A stretch of 64,000 nt of DNA, from the NCBI RefSeq assembly GCF_000699445.3, contig NC_067197.1, positions 31,479,809-31,543,808 of the forward strand, given 5' to 3'. Below, piece after piece: positions 33,764 through 44,564 of the stretch. Each line of letters starts with the position of its first letter. The first letter of the stretch is position 1. A model generated the notes under the pieces. It was not told where the DNA came from and ran no database searches. It was given only the letters and a program-made list of their open reading frames with translations. The DNA is from Schistosoma haematobium (Eukaryota; Platyhelminthes; Trematoda; Strigeidida; Schistosomatidae). A program made the position numbers and the translations under genes.

Positions 33764-33934
33764 CAGAAGGGGTTTTGTGGATATTATAGTAATTTCAATG
33801 GTTGAAATCATGAGTGAATTGAAGCTAGACGAAACCTCCGTCCAGTGTTTCCAGGTTTTCCATGGTGATCTAGCTTCAACTGACTCATGCTCTCAACCAT
33901 TGAAAGTACTATAATATCTACTAAAACCCTTCTG
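33764..33934. mobile_element. 171-bp foldback derivative of family B ends
   Basis: The left arm CAGAAGGGGTTTTGTGGATA..GAATTGAAGCTAGAC and the right arm ending ..ACTAAAACCCTTCTGG are inverted complements of about 67 bases. Between them lies only a ribozyme stub (GACGAAACCTCCGTCCAGTG), without CTGAGGA or pol III boxes. It shows clearly that family B type 1 ends are terminal inverted repeats. It lies 11 bases from the end of the preceding family B element. Confidence 0.8.
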
Positions 33935-33939
33935 GTATA

Positions 33940-34176
33940 AAATTTTATTATCAAAGTTTGTTATTATCAACTATTTATAATTGATAATATTATGGATGTT
34001 ATTTTAAAATTTTGACGATGAAGATGTGAAATTGCATTAATATGTACATGATAATTACTTTAGTGTTAGTGAAATGACTTCAGAATCGATGATAATGAAT
34101 ATTTGTATCTTTTTCTTTAAAATTATTGATTAATACTTATTATTTGGTTCTTAGAACAAATTATTAAATGACAAAC
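33940..34176. other. AT-rich spacer
   Basis: Nothing recognisable was seen. Confidence 0.4.
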
Positions 34177-34223
34177 ATAAACTAAACCATTATATGCAAA
34201 GATGGATAACGGCTAACACTGGA

Positions 34224-34268
34224 ATCTAGAACGCGCGTTTCGTCCTACTTGGGACTCGTCAGCTGGAT
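34224..34268 (-). ncRNA. Smalpha-type hammerhead ribozyme, core intact
   Basis: On the minus strand stem I is ATCCAG/CTAGAT with one mismatch. The core is CTGACGA..GAA. Stem II is GTCC/GGAC with loop CAAGTA. Stem III ACG/CGT is closed by two bases (CG). The cleavage triplet is GTT. Core position 7 is C, which hammerheads tolerate. Confidence 0.75.
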
Positions 34269-34600
34269 ATACCTGCAACTCAGAGTTGATGTTCACTATG
34301 GGACTCGAATCCAGTACCATTCGCGTCAAACGCCATCACGTTATCCACTTAGTTACTGAGTCCTGATAGTCACTTGCTTGTGCCACCAACTATGTCATAG
34401 CTAAATTCACTTGGTATTTGTTTACTTCAATCTTCCCATTGATGTTTAAGACTGCAATTAATCAGTTTCTTATTGGCATATGAATGCACAAGCAGGTGGC
34501 TATCAGGACTCAGTAGCTAACTGGATAACGCGTAGGCGTTTAAAGCGAACGGTACTGAGTTCGAATCCAAAAGTGAACATCAACTTTGGGATTCAAGTAC

Positions 34601-34645
34601 ATCCAGACGACGAGTCCCAAATAGGTCAAAACGTGTGTCCTGGAT
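34601..34645 (+). ncRNA. Smalpha-type hammerhead, degenerate
   Basis: Stem I ATCCAG/CTGGAT is perfect and stem III ACG-TG-TGT is readable. The core reads ACGACGA in place of CTGACGA, and the GAA is damaged (GGTCAAAAC), so it should be inactive. Confidence 0.65.
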
Positions 34646-34819
34646 TCCACTGCTAGCTACCATCCATCTTTTCTTATAAAGCTTGCAACTTAAGGCAATA
34701 TCAAGGCAATGCACACAGTATGCACATATGCCAACAAGAGACTGATCAATTGCAGTCTTAAACATCAATCGGAAGATTCCAACAAACAATACCAAGTGGA
34801 TTTATAAACTACACTAGAA

Positions 34820-36120
34820 AAAAGTCCGTTGCATATGTTTCCTGAAGAAATGTTGAACTGTTATTCAGCAATGAAAACTAATCATTCTAGTTCATTATCT
34901 TAAGTAAAAAATAATAATTTAATTCGTATTGTATTTTCTTTTAAAGGACCATATACTTATATATAATTTTTCAGATTATAGGATAGTATTTACACAGCCA
35001 ATTAATGATATTTGAATAATATTATGGAAAAAGAGTTATTAAGAATAATTTGTATTCGAATCACGCAAACATGACTCATATCATAATTATTTTTCATGTT
35101 CCACAATAAAAATACATTCTACTTGACGATCACTGTTACACGTTAATTAATGAATAAATATATCAATTCTCCTCACCAACAAAAGAAACCCTACTGTTGA
35201 AAAGATGTAAAAATAAACCGAATAAAATGTATTCATTCTATTGGAAAGAAAAAAAAACAGTAAGCAAAATATAAACAGAAAACATTTAAATGGAAATATG
35301 TCACATGCGAGAATTCCATCTTTATATATTCATAATTGCCAACAAATTGTTTTTAGTGTTTCAATAGAAAAAGACACTTGTACTACATTGGAACAGATCG
35401 AAATAATAATAATAATGGTACCAATAACAATCATTTAATTTAATTGTTTTGTTAGGTTGGTGAAACAATGTCTAATCGATAGAGTTAGTAAACGAACAAT
35501 AGTACTGATAATAATAAAAATAACAAATTATCATGTTTAGCATGGCTTAGATTGTTTGTACTATTTTTTGTAATGTAATTTACAAGTAAAGTAGTTATAA
35601 GATAACACATTGTAATCCTTTCATTCTAGAATACATATGAAAAGAAAGCACTAATTTGTTGTTTCATTCTAACAAATATTAGTAAAATGTGAGGGGGGGG
35701 AGAGTAAAAGTAATATTCTGGGCATTACTATCGTATCGTCGTATTTCTGTACGCAAATAATATAAATTGGCTTCAAAATGAAATCTACGTGTGTAGATAA
35801 ACAGACTGAAGTTACAGAAGTATTGAATAGTATTAGTGTTGTTTGCTGGAAGTTATTTTTTTAAACTAGCAACCAATCGTGTAAAATAAAATAAGGAACA
35901 AATAAATATGACGTAACAGATATGAATGAATATTTTATTATAGTTGAGACAGGTAAATTGATGTTTAAATAAATTAATAATATTGTAGATAATAATAAAA
36001 CTAATTTTATTGCAAAACTTTTTTAGTTCCGTAATTTCTTATAAAACGGATCTTGAATCCAGTTTTTAGTTTTTATATCAAACGGGTTCTAAGTTAACAG
36101 AGTAATTCAATATTCAAAGG
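34820..36120. other. AT-rich intergenic stretch
   Basis: No gene was recognised. It holds AAT triplets near 35402-35415 and a short G7 tract at 35694-35700. Confidence 0.4.
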
Positions 36121-36133
36121 TAAATCAAGATAT

Positions 36134-36320
36134 AACTCCGCTTGGAGCCCATCTGGGGGCAAACTACCGGTTCCAAGTCCGGATAAAGGAGAAGGGTTGG
36201 GCATGGAGTTAGCGACCCCATCTTGTGGAAAATTAATTCGCTAAAAAGACGCTAACCAGGAAAAAATTATGCTGGTCGGCGGTCTATGCTCCACTGGGAG
36301 TAACAGGCCTAGTTTAATTA
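36134..36320 (+). mobile_element. Internally deleted RTE: 5' end fused to 3' end
   Basis: The first about 130 bases (ACTCCGCTTGGAGCCC.., GGATAAAGGAGAAGGGTTGGG, GCTAAAAAGACGCTAACCAG) match the RTE 5' region. Directly after AAAAATT it continues ATGCTGGTCGGCGGTCTATG, CTCCACTGGGAGTAACAGGC, the last 40-50 bases of the element. That skips about 3 kb, the whole ORF but its tail. The tail resembles the subfamily at 55699 (TCCA..GGAGTAACAGG) more than the intact copy. Flanks AAATCAAGATAT (36122-36133) and AAATCAGAATAT (36321-36332) could be a target duplication. Confidence 0.75.
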
Positions 36321-36334
36321 AAATCAGAATATGC

Positions 36335-37625
36335 TTCATCTTGAAACTCTAATAAATGATTTTATTCCTGTTTCATTTAAAGATCCTTTATATGGATATG
36401 TAATTTTAACTAGACAACCCATGGTAATTGAGAAGCTCTTAACAACTGTGTCTTCCCATCATAGGTTTCCTGGATAACATGCATCGTTATTTTTGTCGAG
36501 GAATAGAGCCCAGAATTATTTCACTCAGCTGTTAAAGTTGGTCACAGATATAAACTATTCATTAGCTGAACTAAAATTTCTGATATCCCATTTTATTTTT
36601 ATACAGGACAATAAACCTGTTTTTCGATGTTTTATAAATCATTAACTGAAGTATTTCTAAAGTGATTTACAAAACAATTTCAGTCTATCAGTGTATATAA
36701 ATTCCTTCTAACTTTTCTCTTATTGAATAGATTATTGAAGAAACATATTTTACAGAAGATAGATGCACTAATCTTTGCGATGAATAAATAGGTAAATCGT
36801 TTTTAATTCCGAATAGTTTAGCGATCAATTTTTCGGAAATTTTGGCTGTATAAGTTGAAATAAACAAACTAAGATGGAGGCAAACAGACAAAAGTCAAAA
36901 ACGAATCTATTTAAATTTATACAGATAGTGTAAATGCCAAATACCAATTTATATTAGTTACTCATTTAAATCTACATTGCTTATCGTAGAGTTCAAATTA
37001 GTTTTTATCGTAAAATGGTGATAATCGCATAAAATTATTGTTAGGAACTGGACAGTTTATCTATAATCTGATTCGAACAGGTAATTGCTGTTCGAAACGA
37101 TGAGTTTTGACATCTTTGACTGCAAAAATCGGTCGTATGGGTCCGCATTCTTGAAAAATTAACATTTTCGTTGATATTTCAGGAACATCCTACTGATGAA
37201 TCACAACTGGCACAAAACATGAAAACACGGTTCATTCCCAATAACCTAAAACCATCAAGTATAATCTAGAGAGTTTATTACCATTTTTTTTTCAAATAAA
37301 ACTAATAAGTACGTAGTGCTATGCAACTTTGATGACCGAATTCATCCAAAGTTTGTATTTCTTGCATTACTATCAAAATGTGTAATAAACACACGAAATA
37401 TTTATTTGAAGAGATAAGTTCCTTATTGATAACTTTTAAATTATTTTGCGACAAGAACACAGAAACGTTGGTCTTCACTTGAAGAACCTCCCCAATTATC
37501 TGAACAATGTAAGAGCATGAAACCATAAGATTATAAATCATACTGAATAAACAATAACGGCAAACAACCAATACTTGATTATGTTCTAGACAGTTTTAGG
37601 AAATACTCAAACTTTATGAGCAATT
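36335..37625. other. AT-rich intergenic stretch
   Basis: No gene or repeat was recognised; the minus frames at 36688 and 37302 lack supporting signals. Confidence 0.4.

Positions 37626-37627
<2 letters not shown>

Positions 37628-37685
<58 letters not shown>
37628..37685. repeat. (AT)n(AG)n compound microsatellite
   Basis: About 20 AT units run directly into about 9 AG units. Confidence 0.95.
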
Positions 37686-37689
37686 TACT

Positions 37690-38810
37690 GCAAAACAATC
37701 ATAAGTATACGATATTAATAAACATTCTATGTGGAACAGAATAAAAGGAAAAAAGAAGTACGTAAATCAACTTTGAGTACAAAGACAAAAAAGTATAAAA
37801 TTAAAATTACTCATAAGAAATAAACAACAACAAGCCAACAGAAGAAATACATATCAGTTGACTCATATTCTGTGGAGAAATGTGAGAAAATGACCATTCA
37901 TGCTCACTACATAGTTCTGTCATTAATGTAAAGTTATAACTTATCGAGATGATAATAAAAAGCCTTATTGTCATTTATTCATTACAGGAAATTGACACTA
38001 AAAAACTACAAACAACTTCCTACTACTTTTTCTCCATGATTACAATAAAAAATTATTTACGTGAAGACAATAACAAATATACGATAGAAAACAACTGGTG
38101 AATAGAGTAAACAACGTTAAATATAATTGACATTAGCCAATAATTTTTTCATGGTTTCTCAAAAAGGGTATATAGGTGTAACAAAAGAAGTAAACATGAA
38201 TGTAAATATAGTTGAATGACTTGTGTTGACTTATTTTAACTGAAGGTGTTCTTCATCATGAATTGGCATTAGTTGAGGAATATTTGGAAATCAGGGTACC
38301 TTGGAGATCTGTATGGCTACAGTGATGTAGTCAAACCGTGTTCAGAAGTACGGTAGATACTTGGATGGTTCTAGCACTGCATCGTAAACCGAAAGAAGTT
38401 CCGAACGTAAACCAATCGATCTAAACTCGGTTGTAAGGAGAAGACCTTGCTTGGAGTAATTAATGTCTTAGCTATAATAGCAGGTAGGTATCTATGTGAC
38501 TACTAATGGCATGCAAGTGAAATGATTGTACAATGACCCTTGTTTTTATAGAATTGTCACCTGACGTCTGTCCTACATGAAAACTACCTTTAAATAAATC
38601 ATTTTATCAGTTGACTTCTATTCTTTGTTTTAAAATCGTAGCATTAGAAGAAAAGCAACAAAAATATTTATTATTAAGTTACATGACATTTACAGAACTA
38701 CTCACTAAGAGAATACATTTCAGTGGATACTAGTAGGACCTAGACAGTTACAAGAGAACATTGAAGTATTTTTGTTTCAATGCATATTTACAAACTTTTG
38801 TGGCTTAGAA
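37690..38810. other. AT-rich stretch with one higher-GC block
   Basis: The block at about 38285-38475 (GGTACCTTGGAGATCTGTAT, CGTGTTCAGAAGTACGGTAG) is richer in GC than its flanks. It is probably a repeat, but no second copy occurs here and I do not recognise it. Confidence 0.3.
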
Positions 38811-38814
38811 TCCA

Positions 38815-39000
38815 GTAACCGTCAATTTAAGCGTTCACGCGAAAGACCGAAGGTCCTGGATTCGAGTTCTGTGTGAGTGATCGTGCGTGCACACTGCTGA
38901 GAAGTCCCATACTACGATGAAACGGCTGTCCAGTGTTTCTAGGTTTTCAACGATGGTCTAGCTTAGATCGACTCGTGAACTCAACTGTGGAAATTTGTGA
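38815..39000 (+). mobile_element. Family B hammerhead retroposon, ribozyme mutated
   Basis: TTTAAGCGTTCACGCGAAAG, a B-box-like GGATTCGAGTTC, and the ribozyme region from ACACTG (about 38890). Stem I ACACTG/CAGTGT has compensated base changes that keep pairing. The core reads CTGAGAA: the essential G8 has become A, so cleavage should be lost. The 3' end is CTAGCTTAGATCGACTCGTG. Confidence 0.75.
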
Positions 39001-39004
39001 ATGA

Positions 39005-40735
39005 GCAACAAATGTTTCGATTAATTAGTTAAAATAAAATCATTTACAATAGATGATTGTCGTACCTGTTATTGAATTGACTGAGAAAGAGATGTCGATG
39101 ACGTGTATCGACACTGTGTTGAAAAGCACTGTGTTAAACGTGAGAGGAAAGTCATAGCTAAGTCTATTATTAGATAATAGGCACACAATCTCAGGAAACT
39201 ACATCTAAAATGATACAAACGTCTAGAGCACCAAGAGTTCGAAGGTTCTCCAACTTACACTAATGTATAATTAAATAGTATCAACAATGAATAATGATAA
39301 TTCAATTAAGATGATAGGATTTTAAAGTATGTTTGTGTAAATTGTAATGAAGAAAGCAAGTTCTTTAAGTTCAACTGTATTACATATTTGGTTTTCTGTC
39401 AACAGTTATCTGAATATTGGACGAAATCAACGGATAAAATATGACTTACAGATATAGTAAAACCGATGTAGATTATCATTCTAACCGTTATCTTGAACGA
39501 CTATTTCAATGTACCAATGTGGTATCCGAACTAAATCAATAAAATCAATACGCGATTTCAAAAAAATTAATTTCTTTAGGATATAATTACGTCTTACTTC
39601 GTAAGGAAAAATACTTATGGTCTCTAACTGATCGAAAGTCTGTTGAGAGGCATTTTTGTTCTCGAAAGAAATCATCCAACAGTTAGTTTAGTGACAATTG
39701 TGGAGGTTAATTGATATGACAGAACAAATTAGAATTATGGCGTTTGAAATTCTCAGGAAAAACGAATATCTTAAATATTTTCAGAGCTAGACTTTTTACA
39801 ATTCTTTCGTTAGTAAAAGTCTGTTTACTGAATACTAAAACGATAACCGAATTGAAATATAAACTTTCGTTAAGGTGACTTTTGAATAAATGGATCCACT
39901 CATAGAAACGACCATTGGTTTTATTTTATAATTAAATATGTTTCGTTTCATATTTTTGAAGTATCGTATTATTAAACGTTTAGACTACTAGATTTTAATT
40001 TAGTTATCCATATTTCCATCGTCAGACAATTCATAATTTAGTAACATGACTATCCAAGGTCTTTTGTATGTTTCATTTTACTTCTGATATGAATCAACTT
40101 TACTAGTTATGATTTCCTACTGAAACATCAGAAATCTATCTCGAAGTCAGTTATTGGTGAGTACTTGGTGACTCTTAATTGAGTGATTGGTCTACATGGA
40201 AAACAGTAAGAGGAGTTGTAGCCACTGATCTAAATGATTTAGTCGTTCGGTTCTCATTGACCTTCTGAACAACATCCACAGCACGTACCGGCTCAGAGAC
40301 CACAATTCCTGCAACATTCTCATCATGGGCTACAAATATTTTCCGCCATTGAAAACAATTCTCCAGTGGTCGAATATAAAAATATTGACAGATGAAGCAT
40401 AAATGTTTTTAAAAAATCACTGCTTTTACGCTAGTAATGGACATCAATTAATTTTCTACAATACTGAAATGATTAATTTGGTTGAAATGCTAGTTTACTC
40501 ATCATATCAATCCTGAATCCTAATCAATTGGCTATATGAGTTTATCATGGAAATAAAACTGTCACTTATTTATAAGTTTTTAAGCCAATATTTTATACCC
40601 AGTAGGCACTCATCAAAAATAAATATATCATAAGAACAAAAGAAAAATCTATTAAACATTTCATTTTATGCACATTTTAAAGTACTTATAGTATTTTTCG
40701 CTTGAATACAACAAATATCATAATAAGTCAACTGA
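39005..40735. other. AT-rich intergenic stretch
   Basis: No gene or repeat was recognised. Confidence 0.4.
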
Positions 40736-40743
40736 AGAAGATA

Positions 40744-40986
40744 TGTAGTGTATGCCACTTATGTAGACAGAAATTAGTAGTATATAACACTAATGGGAAA
40801 TGGAAACCCTGGCAGCAGAAGTTTAAGATCAAGTTGAAGAGAATAGAAAGAGAAATAGAAAGAAATTACAAATAAGGAGAATTTTAAAGAATGTAAAAAA
40901 CAAATGATGGAAATTTGTAAATGAAGTATTCAATGTATGATTCTTGTATTTTACCAAAATATTCATCTGTGTTCTCCTTCATTACA
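40744..40986 (+). mobile_element. Solo LTR, diverged copy
   Basis: It starts TGTAGTGTATGCCACTTATG and ends CTTCATTACA, with ATTAGTAGTATATAACACTAAT and CCTGGCAGCAGAAG shared with the other solo LTRs. Flanks GATA/AATA suggest a worn 4-bp duplication. A family B element lies immediately to its right. Confidence 0.65.
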
Positions 40987-40995
40987 AATATACCT

Positions 40996-41271
40996 ATCAG
41001 TATGAGGATTGTGAAGATTATTACGTTTTTGATTGAGATCATGAACCGATTGATGTGGGTTGGTTGATGTTAGACACTAACACTATTGGATGCCGGCTCA
41101 GTGGTCCAGTAGATAAAGCGTTCACGCGAGAGACTGAAGGCCATGGGTTCGAATCCTGCGAGCGGGATCGTGGATGAGCACTGCTGAGGAGTTTCACAAT
41201 AGGACGAAATGGCTGTCCAGTGCTTCCAGGTTTCCAACGGTAGTCTAACATCAATTGGTTCATGATCTCAA
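40996..41271 (+). mobile_element. Family B hammerhead retroposon, well preserved
   Basis: In order: the end sequence (GATTATTACGTTTTTGATTG, AGATCATGAACCGATTGATG); the A-box region GCCGGCTCAGTGGTCCAGT (about 41091); a perfect B box GGTTCGAATCC (41146-41156); the linker GGGATCGTGGATGAGCACTG; the ribozyme (41178-41223); and the mirrored end CTAACATCAATTGGTTCATGATCTCAA. ACAAATATACCT (40984-40995) and ACAAATATATCT (41272-41283) are a 12-bp duplication with one mismatch. This means the element inserted at the very edge of the solo LTR. Confidence 0.88.
41178..41223 (+). ncRNA. Hammerhead ribozyme, family B, core intact
   Basis: Stem I GCACTG/CAGTGC is perfect. The core is CTGAGGA..GAA. Stem II GTTT/GGAC pairs with two G-U pairs. 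Stem III ATG-GC-TGT is held by one Watson-Crick and two G-U pairs. The cleavage triplet is GTC. Weak activity is plausible. Confidence 0.65.
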
Positions 41272-41299
41272 ACAAATATATCTCATAATTTATCCAAGT

Positions 41300-41665
41300 A
41301 CAATTGATCATCTTCATAAAGATAATTTCTATTTAGCAAAATACTACGTTTAAAATTCATATTCATCAAAATATATATCTATATATCTATTAACTTTCTA
41401 TTAATCATTTTAATTAATGAGAAAACTTAAATTTCATAAAAGAAAATTCTGTCACATTTATTCTATATTACATCATAAAGTTATGTAACGAAAAATATAA
41501 ACATGATAAATGAGAACATATTCAAATGAGAAATAAAAGCACACATCTCTATCGTATGAATGATTTGACTATAACAAAAATAAATTAAAGAAAAAAAAAT
41601 AAACAAAGATGATTTATAATAGTCTTAAATTTCATTTATATAAAGATAGAGCCAATATTTTTCTG
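41300..41665. other. AT-rich spacer
   Basis: Nothing recognisable was seen. Confidence 0.4.
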
Positions 41666-41670
41666 TTGTT

Positions 41671-41768
41671 TAATTATTATTATTATTATTATTACTACTA
41701 TTATTAATACTATCACTATTATTATTATTACTATAACTATTATCAATACTATTATTATTATTACTAAT
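41671..41768. repeat. Imperfect (ATT)n / (ACT ATT)n triplet repeat
   Basis: About 95 bases of ATT triplets with ACT and ATC interruptions. The poly-Asn minus frame here is a translation of the repeat. Confidence 0.9.
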
Positions 41769-41769
41769 T

Positions 41770-43010
41770 GTAGTGTAATTATCAAATAAATGGACATAAC
41801 CAACGCTTAAATCAAGAGATATAATTGAAATTAAGGTTGTTTTCTTTCTTTTTTTCATTCATGATATCTATGACAAACAAAATGCTGTTAATAATGTTTT
41901 ATTTTTGTTTTTGTTTAAAAACAAAGCAAATCTTAGCATTTACAATAACCAATAGAGACTTCATTCAAAATGATTATAGTTTATGGCTTTTAAACAAAAT
42001 GTAAACAAATTACATTATGTAATTAAAAAAAAGCAAATAAAATAAGTAACATTATGAGTACATTTCGTAAATGTTTAAGAGAGTCATATAGTTAAGCAAA
42101 TTAGATGGTTAATAGTAAAGGATAATGTGAAGATTTTAGAATGTTCATGATTTAAACTATTAAATGATTATAGTTAAGCTAGATTGTCTTTGTAGGTAAA
42201 TTTTCCTTTAGTTCTTAATGAATTGATCAACTGCTTTCTTTCCCTACACCATACTTTTGATGAACAAATTACTTTATATCACTTACAAGCTATCTCATTA
42301 GTACTTGCTCATAATAAGATCAATAAATATTCAAAATCGTTAACTGCAATCAAATTACATGACTGAATAGTTACGCTTTCCTTCTTATGGATTTTTTTGC
42401 CAGTCTTGGCTACGTATCTGTGACAAGATGTTTGTTGAATTCTGCTGTTATTAATGGTCATTTGGAATAGATGTAAATGTAATGTATTATTATATTGAAA
42501 GACCAACCTTATTGAATCAAGTTGATTTAGATGCAAATAAACTCAGAGCATGATCAGTGGATCTCTCTGTAATTTTTCAATGAGACAATTTTAAGTTTAT
42601 TTGATTCCATTACCCTACAATATGCAGAATATTTAGAACTTGACATGTAGTAGAATTGGCACCATTAAGATGGTGTTATCTAGTATGCACATGATGAGGA
42701 ACAAATATAGACAAAAGACTTAGGCTATTTATTTACTTTAAGCAGTAGGTTAATATAAACTATGATTAAATCTTTCAACATTCAGAGATATGATTCTCGG
42801 ACTTATATGTCAAAAAACCAACTTTTCAATAAATGAGCAACGTTACATGCCGCGTCTGAATAAAATAATACGGTTTGTTACTTACACATTATCGCTATGA
42901 ACAGTGTTGTCTTTATAAGATTAAACCAGAAAAAAAACAATGTATTAAACCTGTGAAATTACACGAATTTTTTTAACCTAATTGTTATAAGATTATTCAT
43001 AAATGTTAGT
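41770..43010. other. AT-rich intergenic stretch
   Basis: No gene or repeat was recognised. Confidence 0.4.
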
Positions 43011-43019
43011 TGATTCTAA

Positions 43020-43164
43020 CTTCTTCTGGAGCCCTTCAAGAGCTACTGCCGTTTTCAAGCCTGGACAAGGGAAAAATGTTGGTTATGAGATTAGTGACTC
43101 CTTACTTAGAAAACGTTAATCAGAAAAAGTCCTTCAAAGTCAGTTTAAAGTATTCAAATAAGCA
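43020..43164 (+). mobile_element. Short non-autonomous element from the RTE 5' end, diverged
   Basis: CTTCTGGAGCCCTTCAAGAG, CTACTGCCG, CAAGCCTGGACAAGG, GTTAGAAAACG-type blocks and AATCAGAAAAAG follow the order of the RTE 5' region at 30035-30165. The similarity then stops and the unit ends ..CAAATAAGCA. GATTCTAA (43012-43019) and GAATCTAA (43165-43172) may be the flanking duplication. No ORF sequence is present. Confidence 0.6.
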
Positions 43165-43290
43165 GAATCTAAAGCTATGAAGTATTATAATGTCTTCAAA
43201 ATGGAGCTTTTAAAGTTCTGCGTATGTATGATATGAGATGTACTGCTAGCACTATATCTTTTCATTGTAACGCTTTAAAATGAAAGTGAT

Positions 43291-43578
43291 GGCGAGACTA
43301 TAATTTATATACGACCCAATCGGGTATAAGATAACAGGTCTCAGATTTTGGCACAAAATTCATCTATCCATTTGGCTAAATAGTTTCGGCATTATAGCTG
43401 ATATCAGTTCGTGATGAAAAACCGTAAATCTAATTGCTAACCCTAACTATCAACTGTGAATCACAATCCTTATTCTTCAAACTGCTTTATAACCTTCATT
43501 TAGTCCTAGTAAGTAGGTAGACACTCTCAAGGTTACTTTGGCGTCACTCAAATGTCGTCCATAAATTATAATCTTACC
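43291..43578 (+). mobile_element. MITE with terminal inverted repeats (complete copy)
   Basis: The left end is GGCGAGACTATAATTTATAT and the right end, on the other strand, is GGTAAGATTATAATTTATGG. Its 288 bp are co-linear with 28731-29019. Flanks AAAGTGAT and AAAATGAC differ at two of eight positions and might be an 8-bp duplication, which the other copies do not confirm. Confidence 0.88.
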
Positions 43579-43584
43579 AAAATG

Positions 43585-44390
43585 ACTACACATTATAGTT
43601 TAATGGCTCTGTATTAAAAGGTATATCACTTCTTGGTACGATAAAGTAGTTGTCCGATGTTAATTTTTACTGTTAAAATATCAGTAGAATAAAGACATTT
43701 TGCTCACAAACTTGCAATCAGAGTGAATCAGCGTCAATTTTTGTGAATATATAAGTGTTTTTTCAATTTGTATATAAGTGTTAATTGATATTACACAGAA
43801 TAGTCCAATATATTTTAAGATGGGAATATTTATCTATTCATTTATTGTGTAAAAATGTATCATGTACAAGTAGGTTTTGAAAGTAATGAATTTTTAAAAT
43901 TTCAACAGAACCTTGCACAATCTGATAGTATTCAGTTAATAAACCTTATGAACATTAAACATTAAAATAATCACAAGAAATAATTAAGAAAGTTTAATAA
44001 ATACGGTTCTAAACAGATTAAATAATTAAAACCATGAATAATTATACTGTGTAACCAGTATGATCAACGATGAACCTGCTGTTTAGGTGGTTATTCAAAG
44101 GTTCATAACTGATATTGATCTGTGAAAAAGAATACGTTTTCTCAAATTCAACTAAAAAATGATGCGTTAACCAAATTTCATCAGTTGGTTGATGTTATTC
44201 AGACGCATGTATAATTTTCAACTAATATACAATCTTATCACTCTGAAAACTTGAATATAAATGCCAAAGAAGATGTCACAACAAAACGCTCCGCCTGAGA
44301 ATTATTTATAGAAAGTTTGTGTCTAAAACTCATTAAATAAGACTAGTAAATCAAACTATTTTAGATTAAGATTTTTGGTGTACTTTTACG
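43585..44390. other. AT-rich intergenic stretch
   Basis: No gene or repeat was recognised. Confidence 0.4.
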
Positions 44391-44395
44391 TAATT

Positions 44396-44560
44396 TATAC
44401 GCTCGTGAGACGGAAAGTCCTGGGTTCAAGTCCCGAGTACGGGATCGTGGATGCGCACTGCTGAGGAGTCCTATACTAGGACAAAACGGCCCTCCAGTAC
44501 TGCTAGGTTTTCAATGATGGTCTTGCTTAAATCGACTCATCAGTTCAAGTATTAAACTTC
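44396..44560 (+). mobile_element. Family B hammerhead retroposon, 5'-truncated, ribozyme mutated
   Basis: It begins inside the tRNA-like region (TACGCTCGTGAGACGGAAAG) with B box GGTTCAAGTCC, then GGGATCGTGGATGCGCACTG and the ribozyme. The core is CTGAGGA, but the GAAA strand reads AAAA (GGACAAAACGG). The catalytic G12 is therefore lost. The 3' end is TCTTGCTTAAATCGACTCAT. Confidence 0.78.
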
Positions 44561-44564
44561 CATG

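Larger units (their letters stand above)
34190..34803. mobile_element. Two Smalpha-type (family A) units in head-to-head inverted orientation
   Basis: The left unit is on the minus strand (ribozyme 34224-34268). The right unit is on the plus strand (tRNA-like region from GGACTCAGTAGCTAACTGG, B-box-like AGTTCGAATCC at about 34558, degenerate ribozyme 34601-34645). Spacers reading CACTTGGTATTTGTTTACTT at about 34408 and, inverted, ..AACAAACAATACCAAGTGGA at the right end give the pair inverted arms. Flanks ATAAACTAAACCA (34177-34189) and ATAAACTACACTA (34804-34816) look like one target duplication for the whole pair. Smalpha is the known schistosome repeat with an active hammerhead; assignment rests on the match of the ribozyme and linker. 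Confidence 0.85.

Noticed and set aside
41670..41858. Poly-Asn/Ser protein on the minus strand
   Set aside because: It is a translation of the ATT triplet repeat with no other coding evidence.
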